A stretch of DNA of 64,000 bases from Blastopirellula marina (GTDB lineage: Bacteria > Planctomycetota > Planctomycetia > Pirellulales > Pirellulaceae): the NCBI RefSeq assembly GCF_002967765.1, contig NZ_PUHY01000012.1, forward strand, positions 1,178,001-1,242,000. Reading direction: 5' to 3'. Every line of letters starts with the position of its first letter. The first letter of the stretch is position 1. This document shows positions 24,883 through 34,459 of this stretch, one piece after another. A model generated the notes under the pieces. It saw nothing but the letters and a program-made list of their open reading frames with translations. It was not told the origin of the DNA and did not search any database. The position numbers and the translations under genes are program-made.

Positions 24883-25328
24883 AGTTGCTTCTGGATCGGC
24901 TTCGCTGTCGCATCAAGCTTCCGGAACAATTCGCCGAGCTAGAGCATCGTCGTGGCGTACTGCCGGCTGAAGCGCTCGACATGCGGCGAAGTGCCCGTGT
25001 TTATTGTCCAGGTAAAATGATCGTCGAGTCGTTCGCGACGCTGCCGGCCATCCCACGCAATCACCAGTACGTTGTCGGCTATTCCGTGGACGTATCGGAA
25101 ACGGGGATTCGCTTCTTGCACGATACCGAGTTGTATCCCGGCGAGCGGATCACGTTGTGGACGTCGGCTCAGCGAATTACTTGCACAGTGATGCGCTGTC
25201 GCCGATTGAATGAGTGCTGCTATGAAATCGGTGCTTCGCTGGTGGATGAGGATGTGTCGCTCGAGCAAGCTCAGGATGTCGTCGAACCAGAAAATGAAAC
25301 GCACGGTGGCAAGGACTTCATGAACTAG
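24852..25328 (+). CDS. PilZ domain protein (c-di-GMP receptor)
   Basis: 158 aa. The PilZ ligand signature is complete: RRSAR (RxxxR, about residues 45-49) and DVSETGIRF (DxSxxG) followed by the LYPGERI strand. It should bind c-di-GMP and relay it to an unknown output. ATG at 24852 has a GGGAG ribosome-binding site; a second ATG at 24879 overlaps the upstream stop (ATGA) and would remove nine residues. Overlap with the HD-GYP gene indicates a coupled pair. C-terminal 25 residues are acidic. Confidence 0.85.
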   Translation: MLETTYSQKMKLLLDRLRCRIKLPEQFAELEHRRGVLPAEALDMRRSARVYCPGKMIVESFATLPAIPRNHQYVVGYSVDVSETGIRFLHDTELYPGERITLWTSAQRITCTVMRCRRLNECCYEIGASLVDEDVSLEQAQDVVEPENETHGGKDFMN

Positions 25329-25412
25329 ACCGTCTTAAATTCACGGTTAAGTTTTAGCACATTTAGTTGACTCGCAGTCACGCGATGTGTATCACCTCAG
25401 TGGTTATTCTTC

Positions 25413-26018
25413 ATGAATCGACTGAGGAGTCTACGAGTGGGTGTTGCCAACCGAGATGCCAAATGTGCGTCGGCCGATATCGTGACCGACATACTGCAGT
25501 TGTTTCGCGATCGCGGTAATTCCGCGTACGGTTTCGAAGCCGTTTCTCAGTTGCAGCATGCCCTGCAGTCCGCCACCCTGGCCTTGGCTGCGAAAGCACC
25601 GTCCGAATTGGTTTCGGCTGCACTGCTGCACGACATTGGTCACTTGCTGCACGAACTGCCTGACGATGCTCCGGACCATGGGATCGACGACCATCACGAA
25701 AATTCAGGCTTTCGTTTTCTGGAGAGGCACTTCGGCCCAGCTACCTACGAGCCGGTTCGACTGCATGTCGCCGCGAAACGTTATCTATGTGCGGTTAAGC
25801 CAGAGTATCACGAACTCCTCAGTGAGCCGTCGCAAACTAGCTTGCGCTTGCAGGGTGGGCCAATGAATGCCGACGAGGTGGCTGAATTCGAGAGCAACCC
25901 GTACTACCAACAGGCAATCGATCTTCGTTATTGGGACGACATTGCCAAGGATCCCGAAATGAAGACACCTGCGTTGGAAGCGTTCGAGGTTCATCTTCGC
26001 GAAGCGGTGATCGCGTAG
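25413..26018 (+). CDS. HD-domain mixed-valent diiron oxygenase-like protein (PhnZ type)
   Basis: 201 aa. Members cleave C-P or C-C bonds with a diiron HD site; PhnZ converts 2-amino-1-hydroxyethylphosphonate to glycine and phosphate. Candidate ligands with PhnZ-like spacing: His49, His73-Asp74 (LLHDIGHL), His95, His118 and Asp175 (LRYWDDIAK). The gating Tyr/Glu pair is conserved as Tyr39 and Glu42 in SAYGFEAVSQLQHALQ. A GTG at 25437 preceded by GAGGAG may be the true start, removing eight residues. No phnY or phosphonate transporter is in the window, so the substrate could be another 2-hydroxyphosphonate or an unrelated compound. Confidence 0.8.
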   Translation: MNRLRSLRVGVANRDAKCASADIVTDILQLFRDRGNSAYGFEAVSQLQHALQSATLALAAKAPSELVSAALLHDIGHLLHELPDDAPDHGIDDHHENSGFRFLERHFGPATYEPVRLHVAAKRYLCAVKPEYHELLSEPSQTSLRLQGGPMNADEVAEFESNPYYQQAIDLRYWDDIAKDPEMKTPALEAFEVHLREAVIA

Positions 26019-26090
26019 GGTAAGACGCGAAGGCCATTCCATCGAATTAGCCCTCGCGTTTTCCAAATCAATACACCAAGCAAGCAATGA

Positions 26091-28034
26091 CTATGGCTGC
26101 CAGGCTTCGTCAAAGAAGTCAGCGGCAATCACTTTACCAGCGGACGAACCATTCGGGGCCTGGCGGATATCCAAGATCGCCCAGTCCGGCAGTTTCGGAT
26201 TCTGCAAGCTGTTGGTGCGATCATGATCTTCCCGGAAAGTAGGGCCACTGTTCAGTACCAAGTACTTTTTGGGATTCAGTGGATTGGGATAGATCATCAC
26301 CGGGACATGATTCTTGGCATCGGCCTTGGCGTTGCCAAGAGCCACTTCCTTATCGTCCCAACTCAGCGGCAAGTCACCGATCGTTTTGGCAATCAGCGTG
26401 TTGCTTTCCGGAGTACCCCAGCAGATGAGGTTGTACGTCTTGATATCGTCGGCGGTGACATCCTTGTCGAGCTTGGTTCGAAGCTTTCCGCGAAACAATG
26501 CCTGCCATCGATCGGCGAGATGCTGTGCCTCGAATTCAACCCACTGTTGGATCTGCTTGTTTGATGACTTGCCGGATGGCATCACGACCAAGAATGGCGA
26601 CATCAATGCATCGTCGATTGGACCTTGCAGTCCAGGTGTCTTGTGAAGCTCGTCGGACGCATCTGCTTTCAACGACAGCATCCATTGTCCATCGGGCTTG
26701 CTAAGAATGATGTCCTGCGGCTCGGGGACGTCCACCGTGAATTCTTCACTGTCGATCTTAACTTTGAAATTCTTGTGCGAGCCTGGATCGATCTTCATCT
26801 TCGCGACATTCCGAGTCACGATGTATAGCTCGTCATCCGACTTCCACAACGCACCCACTCGGCTGTCTTCCCAGTGACGGGTTAGTTCTAACAGCTCGAC
26901 CCAATGCATCTTGCCGTAACGCAACGTGGGCGTTTCGATCGTAACGTTGGTCGGGTAAGGCTCTTGACCGGCATCGCGGGCTGCTTTGATCATTTTCAGC
27001 AATTGTTCCAGCGTTTCCGGAGCATACTTGTGACCCATCTTTGGTCCGATCAAGTGCGTCAGCTCATGGCCTTCCTTTTTGAAAGCTTCTTCCATCACAC
27101 GGGCTGCTTGAATCTGTTTGTCGTTCTCTCCGCTGTAAGCGACTACTGGCAGGTTGAACAGATTGGTAGTGTAGTTGGGTACGTCATATACCTTCCACAA
27201 CGTTTGTTCATACTCAGGCGGAAAGTTCTCTGGCTTGAGATTTTGATAGCGAGCTGTTTCCGCGAAGCCTGCGCCAGGACTCATGGCGACGAAGTCCTCC
27301 GCGTAATGGGCGCCAATGTGCCAGCAGCCAGCGCCCCCCATTGAGAAACCCATCAGCACGATGCGGCGATCGTCGATGTTGTAATGCTTCTTCACTTCCT
27401 CGACGACATCCATTACGTCAATTTCGCCGGCTGATTTGAAGCCAATGCACTGTCGACCAAATGGGTGAACAACAATCGCATCGTCTGGAGAAATCTGGCC
27501 AGTCTTGGTGGAGCGTTCGTGAATGAAATGCAAATCGGTGGCCTTGTCACCTCGGCCATGCAGCCAAATGTAGAGAGGCTGTGGCTTGCTCAGGTCGAGC
27601 TTTTCCGGGATGACCAATCCATAGGGTTGGACGCTACCATCGATGTCGCTGGTGTAACCTCGGACAACCAAGCCCGTTTGCTTTGTCCAAGGAGATTTGC
27701 CTTCCTTGAGCTGCTTGCCGCGATTCTGGGCCATGGTTAGACAGGCTTCCGCCTTCTTGATGTCCTTCTCGCTGTAGAATTCGTTGTTCACCAAGGCGAA
27801 CTCAACTGCCTTTCGATAGATATCGACATCGGCGAAAAGAGGATCATCGGCAATCGACTCGTTCACTTTTTCCAGCTCGAGCACGCGATCCTCGAGCTTC
27901 TCACTTATTTCAGCAGGAAGCTTGTAATTGCTTTGAGCAGGCAACCGACGAGGTATCGGCTTGATCGGTTCTTGAGCCGAAGCAGCGGAAGTAGACAGCG
28001 TGGCGAGAAGGAGACAGACCAAGGGACGAATCAT
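26091..28034 (-). CDS. Secreted prolyl-oligopeptidase-family serine hydrolase
   Basis: 647 aa with a signal peptide cleaved near SAASA-QE (residues 16-22). Alpha/beta hydrolase core around residues 135-360: LYIWLHGRGD (oxyanion region), GFSMGGAG with nucleophile Ser231, VAYSGENDKQ supplying the acid, and MGHKY for the His. The C-terminal 280 residues have no clear catalytic signature and may be an accessory domain. Likely an esterase or peptidase working on polymers outside the cytoplasm. It is followed upstream on the same strand by a secreted DUF1080 protein (135-nt gap), a usual pairing in planctomycetes. Confidence 0.82.
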   Translation of the reverse strand: MIRPLVCLLLATLSTSAASAQEPIKPIPRRLPAQSNYKLPAEISEKLEDRVLELEKVNESIADDPLFADVDIYRKAVEFALVNNEFYSEKDIKKAEACLTMAQNRGKQLKEGKSPWTKQTGLVVRGYTSDIDGSVQPYGLVIPEKLDLSKPQPLYIWLHGRGDKATDLHFIHERSTKTGQISPDDAIVVHPFGRQCIGFKSAGEIDVMDVVEEVKKHYNIDDRRIVLMGFSMGGAGCWHIGAHYAEDFVAMSPGAGFAETARYQNLKPENFPPEYEQTLWKVYDVPNYTTNLFNLPVVAYSGENDKQIQAARVMEEAFKKEGHELTHLIGPKMGHKYAPETLEQLLKMIKAARDAGQEPYPTNVTIETPTLRYGKMHWVELLELTRHWEDSRVGALWKSDDELYIVTRNVAKMKIDPGSHKNFKVKIDSEEFTVDVPEPQDIILSKPDGQWMLSLKADASDELHKTPGLQGPIDDALMSPFLVVMPSGKSSNKQIQQWVEFEAQHLADRWQALFRGKLRTKLDKDVTADDIKTYNLICWGTPESNTLIAKTIGDLPLSWDDKEVALGNAKADAKNHVPVMIYPNPLNPKKYLVLNSGPTFREDHDRTNSLQNPKLPDWAILDIRQAPNGSSAGKVIAADFFDEAWQP

Positions 28035-28169
28035 ATTAGGCGGGCTCGTGAGGAAGGAAGGTTTGGGCAGGGAACCGAGAGGGGAAAACCGGCAAGACAG
28101 GACTTGGGAGAGAAGTCACATGCTTGCCAGGGTTTTCCCAATTCTCAGCGAGGATCGACGGTTGCGAGA

Positions 28170-29168
28170 CTATTTCTCGACAACCCAGATGTTACGGAAC
28201 ACAACGGGATTGCCATGCCCTTGCAGGTACAAGGCATCCTTTTCCGGGCTTTCCTTATGACGGCCTGGAGTTTCTTTCGGCAGCTCGAGATCGTCTTGGA
28301 TCACCACCCCGTTGTGCTTGATCGTGACACGGGCATTCTCGGTCTTCTTACCGGCGTCATCATACTTGGCGGCGGTGAAGTCGATATCGTAGGTTTGCCA
28401 AGTCAGCGGCGGAAAGCACATGTTGACCTTCGGTTTGCCAACTTGGTAGATGCCACCACATTCGTTGTTTTCGCCCGATAGGCCGAACGAGTCGAGAACC
28501 TGACATTCGTAACGACTTTGGATGTAAACACCGCTGTTGCCACGACCCTGGCCACGTCCCTCTGGCTTGAATGGTGTACGGAACTCGATGTGTAGGGTGT
28601 GATCGCCGAATTTCTCCTTCGAATAGCAATCGGCAAGCAGCAGGTCCCCCTGGACGAGCTTGCCGTTCTCGAAGTTATCGGCACTGGTTCCATCGAACAG
28701 GACGACGGCACCATCCGGAGCTTTCTTGCCGAGTGTTGGGCTTTTGCGTTCGACCTTCTCGAACGTACCAATTTCGTCGCCGTCGTCTGACACGACTTCG
28801 ATCTTGCCATCGCCGAGCGTAGCAATGAAGTTTTCGCCCTTGAATTCAACTTTACCGTTGCTAGCGGTGCCTTCCGACTTCAAAAGATCGTCGTATGAAA
28901 GACCGCCTGAGTAGCCGGCACCCGGCAAACCGCCCGGGTAGGTGACGGCCTGGAACTTGTCGTTACCGAGGGCGATAACCTGCACTCCGTATTTGACTTC
29001 GGCACCATCCACACTGACTTTGCCGACGTATTCGCCTTGCAGGGCGTAATCTGGACCAGCTTCTTTGGGATTGGTGTACGTCTTCAGATCGTCAGCCGCC
29101 ATGACCGCTAATGGCGTGGTGATCGCCAGCAATGCGGCGCAGAATAATCGAGCAAAGGGACGCTGCAT
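28170..29168 (-). CDS. Secreted DUF1080 protein (3-keto-disaccharide hydrolase type)
   Basis: 332 aa. Signal peptide (LFCAALLAITTPLAVMAADD). Residues about 25-140 form an N-terminal extension of beta character; the DUF1080 domain (LamG-like jelly roll) begins at DGAVVLFDGTSADNF and includes DHTLHIEFRTPF, GNSGVYIQSRYECQVLDSFG and NIWVVEK. Members cleave 3-ketoglycosides or related sugars. Secreted form, typical of this phylum. It sits between the serine hydrolase and the Lhr helicase, all on the minus strand. Confidence 0.85.
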   Translation of the reverse strand: MQRPFARLFCAALLAITTPLAVMAADDLKTYTNPKEAGPDYALQGEYVGKVSVDGAEVKYGVQVIALGNDKFQAVTYPGGLPGAGYSGGLSYDDLLKSEGTASNGKVEFKGENFIATLGDGKIEVVSDDGDEIGTFEKVERKSPTLGKKAPDGAVVLFDGTSADNFENGKLVQGDLLLADCYSKEKFGDHTLHIEFRTPFKPEGRGQGRGNSGVYIQSRYECQVLDSFGLSGENNECGGIYQVGKPKVNMCFPPLTWQTYDIDFTAAKYDDAGKKTENARVTIKHNGVVIQDDLELPKETPGRHKESPEKDALYLQGHGNPVVFRNIWVVEK

Positions 29169-29266
29169 GATGAACTCCCAGCAGTAGTCTAAGGGTGAGT
29201 GGATTCGGAGAGGGAGGTTCCATTTTGGTTCGGTCCGCAGTCAGATGCAACTATCCCCCGAGGGAA

Positions 29267-32200
29267 CTACCCGGCGGTCGAACGCCGCCGAGGAAAGCCA
29301 ATCGGGACGGTCTGCGCTGGCAAACGTCGGCCGGCGTGCAAAGCTCGCGTCATTTCCATCTGTTCTTCCGGCGGAACGGCATGATGGAAGCTGATTTCGC
29401 CTCCTCGTTTTGTCGCAATCAGCTGGCCGTTTTGCCACACGAGCGTATTCGTATGAATGGCCGGGATCTTCGCATCATCGGTCATTACGCCAGCCAAATT
29501 CATTGGGTCGTTTCCACTGACGGCGACCCAGGGATCGTCCGGTTTGGCTTCGCGAAGTTTTCTTAATGCGTAGATCGCTTGCTCGGTGCCGTACTGTTCT
29601 CCGCCGGCGTTCTTCACGAAGCGACCGCCACGCAGTTCACCCCGGCGCTCCATTCGCCGCAGCATTGGGACCAGTTGTGCCCACGAAGGGGCCGCCGTTT
29701 CGCGATGGAGTAAATCTCGGAAAAGTACTCCGTACCTTTGCACCAGCTGTTGGCACCATCGATGCAGGTAATCTTCCGGTGTGACTTCCTCGACAATTCC
29801 TGGGAAAAGGGACCATCGGCCCGCCCGCGCGGTGGCATTGGACTTACGTCGACTGCGTGATTTCTTCGCGTGACTATCGTCAACGATTCTTCTTACCGCT
29901 GAGAAGCTATCGCATGTCACCAGGCCAAGCGCTGCGAGTTCACGCAGAGCTTCATCCAAATGGGTTGGTAGCAACTTCGTTAACACGCGGATGTCTTGAT
30001 GGAACAACGCACCTCGCGATTGCAACGCTTCCAGTACATCACGTGCGTTTCCTCTTGCCAATGCTTCCGCAGATTGGCGGACATCTGGAATCAGCCATCC
30101 CAAGTTATCTCGCAGCACAATTGCCATCGGAACGCTCCGCCGGAGCGATGCCATGCTCGGGCCTTCTTCTGCGTCCCCTTGCGGAGGACGAAGGCGTCCC
30201 CAAATCATTTCCCCTGAGGTCAACTGATTGTCCAGCCAATCGGGATCGTAATCGTCCATGCGAGCCGCAAGCAGGTTACGCTCCCAGCTACCAGCCGACG
30301 CCTCGAACCCTTGTAACAGCCCGATTACAGCCGAAAGTCCGCGTGCTCCGGATGACTTCGTTTCACGCTGCAGATTTTGATGGCGTACCAGAAAACGGAG
30401 AAAGACATCGCGCTCGACCGGCTGGATTTGTTGCCGTAAGCCGTTCACCGTCAAGCGATGAATGCGTGCCAATAGCCGGCGATCACACCACTGCAGATCT
30501 CCTTCATGTTTCGAGCCCTGTGTCGAATATTGCCCACGCAGGATAACTCCTTCCGCTTCGACCGCTTCGCAGGCCGCCATGACACTGGAAGGTTTCATGC
30601 CCCAAGTCTGGGCGAGTTCCTCTGTCGAGAACGGACCGAGGCACGGGGCAACACTACGGATGAGTTCCACCCACGCCTGGTGCGTTTCCAGTTCTTTCGC
30701 GACTCCTTCGGGGACGGTGACCGGTGGCGAGGCAGTTCCTCCAGGCAAGGCGGCCATCACAATCGGAAGTTTCTCCGTGGCGGTCCAAAGTGGTTCGTGT
30801 CCTTCCCGGAGATAGCTGGTTGCTCGTCCGGTTTTGACCAGTCGGTCGAACAGACTCTTCCATTCCTGACCTTGAGAGGCCGGTAGCACGAGCATTGAGC
30901 TAAGCACGTCGTGAAGTTCATCAACATCGCGTGCCGTTGGCCAGGCTTCTCGGCGAACAGTCGCTATCGCGTCCGGGGAAAGTTGTCCCAACTCTTTCAT
31001 CTCGCCCGGGGCTAAGGTGCGGCGCGTCGTCACAGCTCGGGTGCGACGATCTTCGAGACCGGCAGGGTCGAGGAACGAGTAGGGATTTGCGTTGATTCGT
31101 TCGTGTGCGAACGGCGACGGCTCGCGCGTTTGACGGGCAATGAATTGGACTTCGCCCGCCTCAACCTTGCGGAGCAGATCCTTCCAACGTTCGACGTCCA
31201 TCCCTTCAGTCAAACAATCATGCAGCGTCTGTTGAACGAGCGGATGGTCGGGATACTTGATATCTTCGGCGTGGTTTTCCAGGCAGCCGACTTGATCGGG
31301 AAACGCGGCCGCGAGAAGGTCGTCCGAGCGGAAGCGGACCATGTGCGGCGGGACCTTCTTGCCGCCCATGTACCGAAGGATCGCCAGCGACCTCGTTGCG
31401 TTCCAACGCCAGCGAATCTGGAACATGGGAAATGCCAATAGTGCTTGCTCGAGCAGCGACTGGCCGTTTTCCGAGTTCAGCATCTTAAACATATCTTCCA
31501 GTGGAAAACTATGTTGGGGTCCCAAGGAAAGGACGATGCCGTCGTCGTCGGCGCTGGCCTGAAGTTCAAAGTCGAACGAACGACAGAATCGTTTGCGAAA
31601 TGCCAACCCCCAAGCACGATTAATCCGAGTTCCGAGCGGCGCATGAACAACCAGCTGCATGCTACCAGCTTCATCAAAGAAGCGTTCAAAGACGATCTTT
31701 GTTTGCGTTGGTACCAATCCCATGGACGCGTACTGAGCGGCTACGTACCGGACCGCTTGTAGAGCAGCCCAAGCCGAGGCGTGACATTCTTTTTGAACCC
31801 AGAGGATGGTTTCGACATCGACCTGGTCTTGGGAAGATTCCAACAGGCCTTCGTTCTGGGAAGGGACGGTCAGCGTCTCGCGAGAAGGATCTTCTGCGGC
31901 GGCAACAATGCGATCGGCGATTTCCTCACGCAAATCGGCGACTTCTTTGGAAAGTTCAATCGTGCGCCCCGGGGATTCGCCAAACCAGAACGGGACACTG
32001 GGTGGTTGCCCTTGGGCATCCTGGACGACGACGTCGCTTCCTCGAATGCCCGCGACACGCCACGAGGTATTACCAAGCAGGAAGACATCGCCTGCTTTGC
32101 TATCGACGGCGAAGTGTTCGTCGACCGAGCCGACAACTTGCTTTTCAGGGTCGGTGATTACCCGATAAATGGGCATGTCGGGGATGGCCCCGCCAGAGGT

Positions 32201-33676
32201 CGTCGCGCTAATGCGAGCCCCTCGACGTGGACGTAACTTACCGTTGATTCGGTCGCGATGAATATGGGCACCCGTTTTGATGGAACGGGTCACTCCTTCG
32301 TTGACCATCTCCAGGACATCTTGGTATTTCTGGTAGGAAAGATCGCGGTAGGGCCAGGCTTTCCGAATGCGTTCGAACAGCACTGCTTCGTCTTGTTCCT
32401 CAGCGGAGACCTCGGCCACGATTTGCTGTGCCAGGATGTCGAGCGGAGCGACTGGGATTTCAATGCGATCGAGAATGCCTTTCTCAACGCTACGCATCAG
32501 CGCCAAGCATTCGATTAGTTCATCCCGAGTGAGTGGGAACAGTCGACCCTTCGGTGTGCCGGTGAGTGAGTGCCCTGATCGGCCAACTCGCTGTAGGAAG
32601 TTTGCAATGCTGCGTGCCGAACCGATCTGAACAACCAAATCGATATAGCCAATATCGATCCCCATCTCTAAGGAAGCGGTCGCGACGATGGCCTTCAGCT
32701 TACCTTCTTTGAGACGCTGTTCGGCCGAGTGGCGAATTTCTTTCGAGAGGCTACCATGATGGCTGGTGATTACATCTTCACCTAGAACTTCCGTTAAGCG
32801 ATGGGCAACCCGTTCAGCCATGCGACGGGTGTTCACGAACACGAGCGTGCTGTGATGTGACTGGATCATTTCGACCAGCTGATCGTAGACTTCGCCCCAC
32901 TGCTCATTAGAGCAAACGGCTTCGAGCGCGGACGGGGGAACAACGACTTCCAGGTCTAACTGGCGGCGGTGACCCCCGTCAACGATCGCACAGTCAGGCA
33001 CGTTGTTCTCGTCGACTCGCTCGGCGCCAACCAGGAAGCAAGCGATTTCTTCAATCGGCTTCTGTGTGGCCGACAAACCGATCCGCGTTGGAGGTTCGGC
33101 GGTGACCGATTCCAAGCGTTCGAGTGTCAGTGTCAGGTGCGAACCTCGTTTATCGCGAGCCAACGCGTGAATTTCGTCGATGATCACCGTGTCGACATTC
33201 GTGAGCGTTTTCCGGCTCCGCTCGGCCGTCAGCATCAAATAAAGCGATTCCGGCGTCGTCACCAAGATATGGGGAGGACGGCGCGTCATCGCTTGCCGCT
33301 GCGACGAAGGTGTATCTCCAGTCCGGACGGCGGTGCGAATCTGAGGGGGCAGCATTCCCATCGACTCGGCCATCTCGCAGATCTCCATCAGCGGAACATC
33401 AAGGTTGCGATGGATATCATTGCTGAGGGCTTTCAGCGGCGAGACGTAAACCACGTACGTCGTGTCATGCAGCTTGCCGGCCAGCCAGCGACGGAAGAGG
33501 CGGTCGATACAAACCATGAATGCCGCGAGCGTCTTACCCGATCCGGTCGGGGCGGCAATCAATGTGCATCGCCCCTGGGCAATAGAGGGCCAGCCGGCGT
33601 TTTGGGCGTCGGTCGGCTTACCAAACCGCTTTTCAAACCAGGCTTGGACTACGGGATGAAAGAGTTTTAGCGACAT
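29267..33676 (-). CDS. lhr: Large Lhr-type ATP-dependent helicase
   Basis: 1469 aa, close to full-length Lhr rather than the shorter Lhr-Core. Superfamily 2 motifs: Q-motif region PTDAQNAGW, Walker A AAPTGSGKT (residues 41-49), TTPESLYLML, DEIHALARDKRGSHL, SATQ, FVNTRRMAERVAHRL, and motif VI QRVGRSGHS. The following winged-helix and Lhr-specific beta-barrel regions, and a long C-terminal extension from about residue 900, are present. 3'-5' DNA or RNA:DNA helicase likely serving repair. ATG at 33676. Confidence 0.93.
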   Translation of the reverse strand: MSLKLFHPVVQAWFEKRFGKPTDAQNAGWPSIAQGRCTLIAAPTGSGKTLAAFMVCIDRLFRRWLAGKLHDTTYVVYVSPLKALSNDIHRNLDVPLMEICEMAESMGMLPPQIRTAVRTGDTPSSQRQAMTRRPPHILVTTPESLYLMLTAERSRKTLTNVDTVIIDEIHALARDKRGSHLTLTLERLESVTAEPPTRIGLSATQKPIEEIACFLVGAERVDENNVPDCAIVDGGHRRQLDLEVVVPPSALEAVCSNEQWGEVYDQLVEMIQSHHSTLVFVNTRRMAERVAHRLTEVLGEDVITSHHGSLSKEIRHSAEQRLKEGKLKAIVATASLEMGIDIGYIDLVVQIGSARSIANFLQRVGRSGHSLTGTPKGRLFPLTRDELIECLALMRSVEKGILDRIEIPVAPLDILAQQIVAEVSAEEQDEAVLFERIRKAWPYRDLSYQKYQDVLEMVNEGVTRSIKTGAHIHRDRINGKLRPRRGARISATTSGGAIPDMPIYRVITDPEKQVVGSVDEHFAVDSKAGDVFLLGNTSWRVAGIRGSDVVVQDAQGQPPSVPFWFGESPGRTIELSKEVADLREEIADRIVAAAEDPSRETLTVPSQNEGLLESSQDQVDVETILWVQKECHASAWAALQAVRYVAAQYASMGLVPTQTKIVFERFFDEAGSMQLVVHAPLGTRINRAWGLAFRKRFCRSFDFELQASADDDGIVLSLGPQHSFPLEDMFKMLNSENGQSLLEQALLAFPMFQIRWRWNATRSLAILRYMGGKKVPPHMVRFRSDDLLAAAFPDQVGCLENHAEDIKYPDHPLVQQTLHDCLTEGMDVERWKDLLRKVEAGEVQFIARQTREPSPFAHERINANPYSFLDPAGLEDRRTRAVTTRRTLAPGEMKELGQLSPDAIATVRREAWPTARDVDELHDVLSSMLVLPASQGQEWKSLFDRLVKTGRATSYLREGHEPLWTATEKLPIVMAALPGGTASPPVTVPEGVAKELETHQAWVELIRSVAPCLGPFSTEELAQTWGMKPSSVMAACEAVEAEGVILRGQYSTQGSKHEGDLQWCDRRLLARIHRLTVNGLRQQIQPVERDVFLRFLVRHQNLQRETKSSGARGLSAVIGLLQGFEASAGSWERNLLAARMDDYDPDWLDNQLTSGEMIWGRLRPPQGDAEEGPSMASLRRSVPMAIVLRDNLGWLIPDVRQSAEALARGNARDVLEALQSRGALFHQDIRVLTKLLPTHLDEALRELAALGLVTCDSFSAVRRIVDDSHAKKSRSRRKSNATARAGRWSLFPGIVEEVTPEDYLHRWCQQLVQRYGVLFRDLLHRETAAPSWAQLVPMLRRMERRGELRGGRFVKNAGGEQYGTEQAIYALRKLREAKPDDPWVAVSGNDPMNLAGVMTDDAKIPAIHTNTLVWQNGQLIATKRGGEISFHHAVPPEEQMEMTRALHAGRRLPAQTVPIGFPRRRSTAG

Positions 33677-33732
33677 CCCGAGAATTATACCGCACTGTAC
33701 GGATGTGCATAGGGAAAAGCGGTCGCGAGAAG

Positions 33733-34386
33733 TTACGGAAGCTTCTCAATCTCGATATTTCGCAGGGCGGCCCCCGTATACCAGGTACCAATGCCTAGGG
33801 GCTTCGAGGTGTCTTGTTCGATCCAGATATCGAGCCGGCGACCTTCCGGGTTCAAGTGAATGATCTTCTCGTCATCAACCCAGACACGAATCGCCTTCGG
33901 TTCGACACGCACGCGGATCTTGTACCACTTGTTATTCTCGAATTCTGTATAGCCCGTGGTATCGTTTTCGACCGCAGCCATGCCGTCGACATTCGACAAA
34001 CCGGTTACGCCGCCTCCCCAGCCACCGACGATCAAGGTCTGATGCGTGTCCCCCACGGGAAAGGTGAGGCCACAGAAGAAGTCCGAGCCTTCAACTCGTT
34101 TCGCTTCGACGCGGACTTCGTAATTCATTTTGGGAGGCTGGCTGGCCAGGACGATCCCTGTGGCGGGGTCTCCTTTGGCTAGGAGAATTTCGCCTTCCTT
34201 AACGGACACTTCGCCGTGGTCCTCGTAGTAACCCTTTTCATTGATCTTCCAGCCTTTAAGCGTCTTGCCATCGAACAGCTTGGTAATCTTCCCTTCCGCC
34301 TTGGTGGCTTCCGGTTTTTCCTCAGCATGAAGCAGGGAGACTGGAAGTAAGAACAGGCAAGTCAGGAAGAGGGCGGGACGAAGCAT
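33733..34386 (-). CDS. Secreted DUF1080 protein (3-keto-disaccharide hydrolase type), short form
   Basis: 217 aa from ATG 34386, which has GAGG upstream and a proper signal peptide (MLRPALFLTCLFLLPVSLLHA); the 22 residues upstream in the same frame are not signal-like. One DUF1080 domain: KLFDGKTLKGWKIN, ...YEVRVEAKRVEGSDFFCGLTFP and GIGTWYTGAALRNIEIEKLP. Related to the protein at 28170-29168 but without its N-terminal extension. Presumed carbohydrate-active, extracytoplasmic. 56 nt downstream of it lies the Lhr gene start, but on the same strand the order is DUF1080 then Lhr. Confidence 0.85.
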   Translation of the reverse strand: MLRPALFLTCLFLLPVSLLHAEEKPEATKAEGKITKLFDGKTLKGWKINEKGYYEDHGEVSVKEGEILLAKGDPATGIVLASQPPKMNYEVRVEAKRVEGSDFFCGLTFPVGDTHQTLIVGGWGGGVTGLSNVDGMAAVENDTTGYTEFENNKWYKIRVRVEPKAIRVWVDDEKIIHLNPEGRRLDIWIEQDTSKPLGIGTWYTGAALRNIEIEKLP

Positions 34387-34459
34387 GGGAAGACCTCGGG
34401 AGTAAAAGGTTAGATACCCTCCGATTCTCGCATGCGAGGCAAGCAATGGCAACGGTTGT

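Noticed and set aside
29857-30546. 229-codon frame antisense to lhr
   Set aside because: Shadow frame produced by codon bias of the helicase gene.
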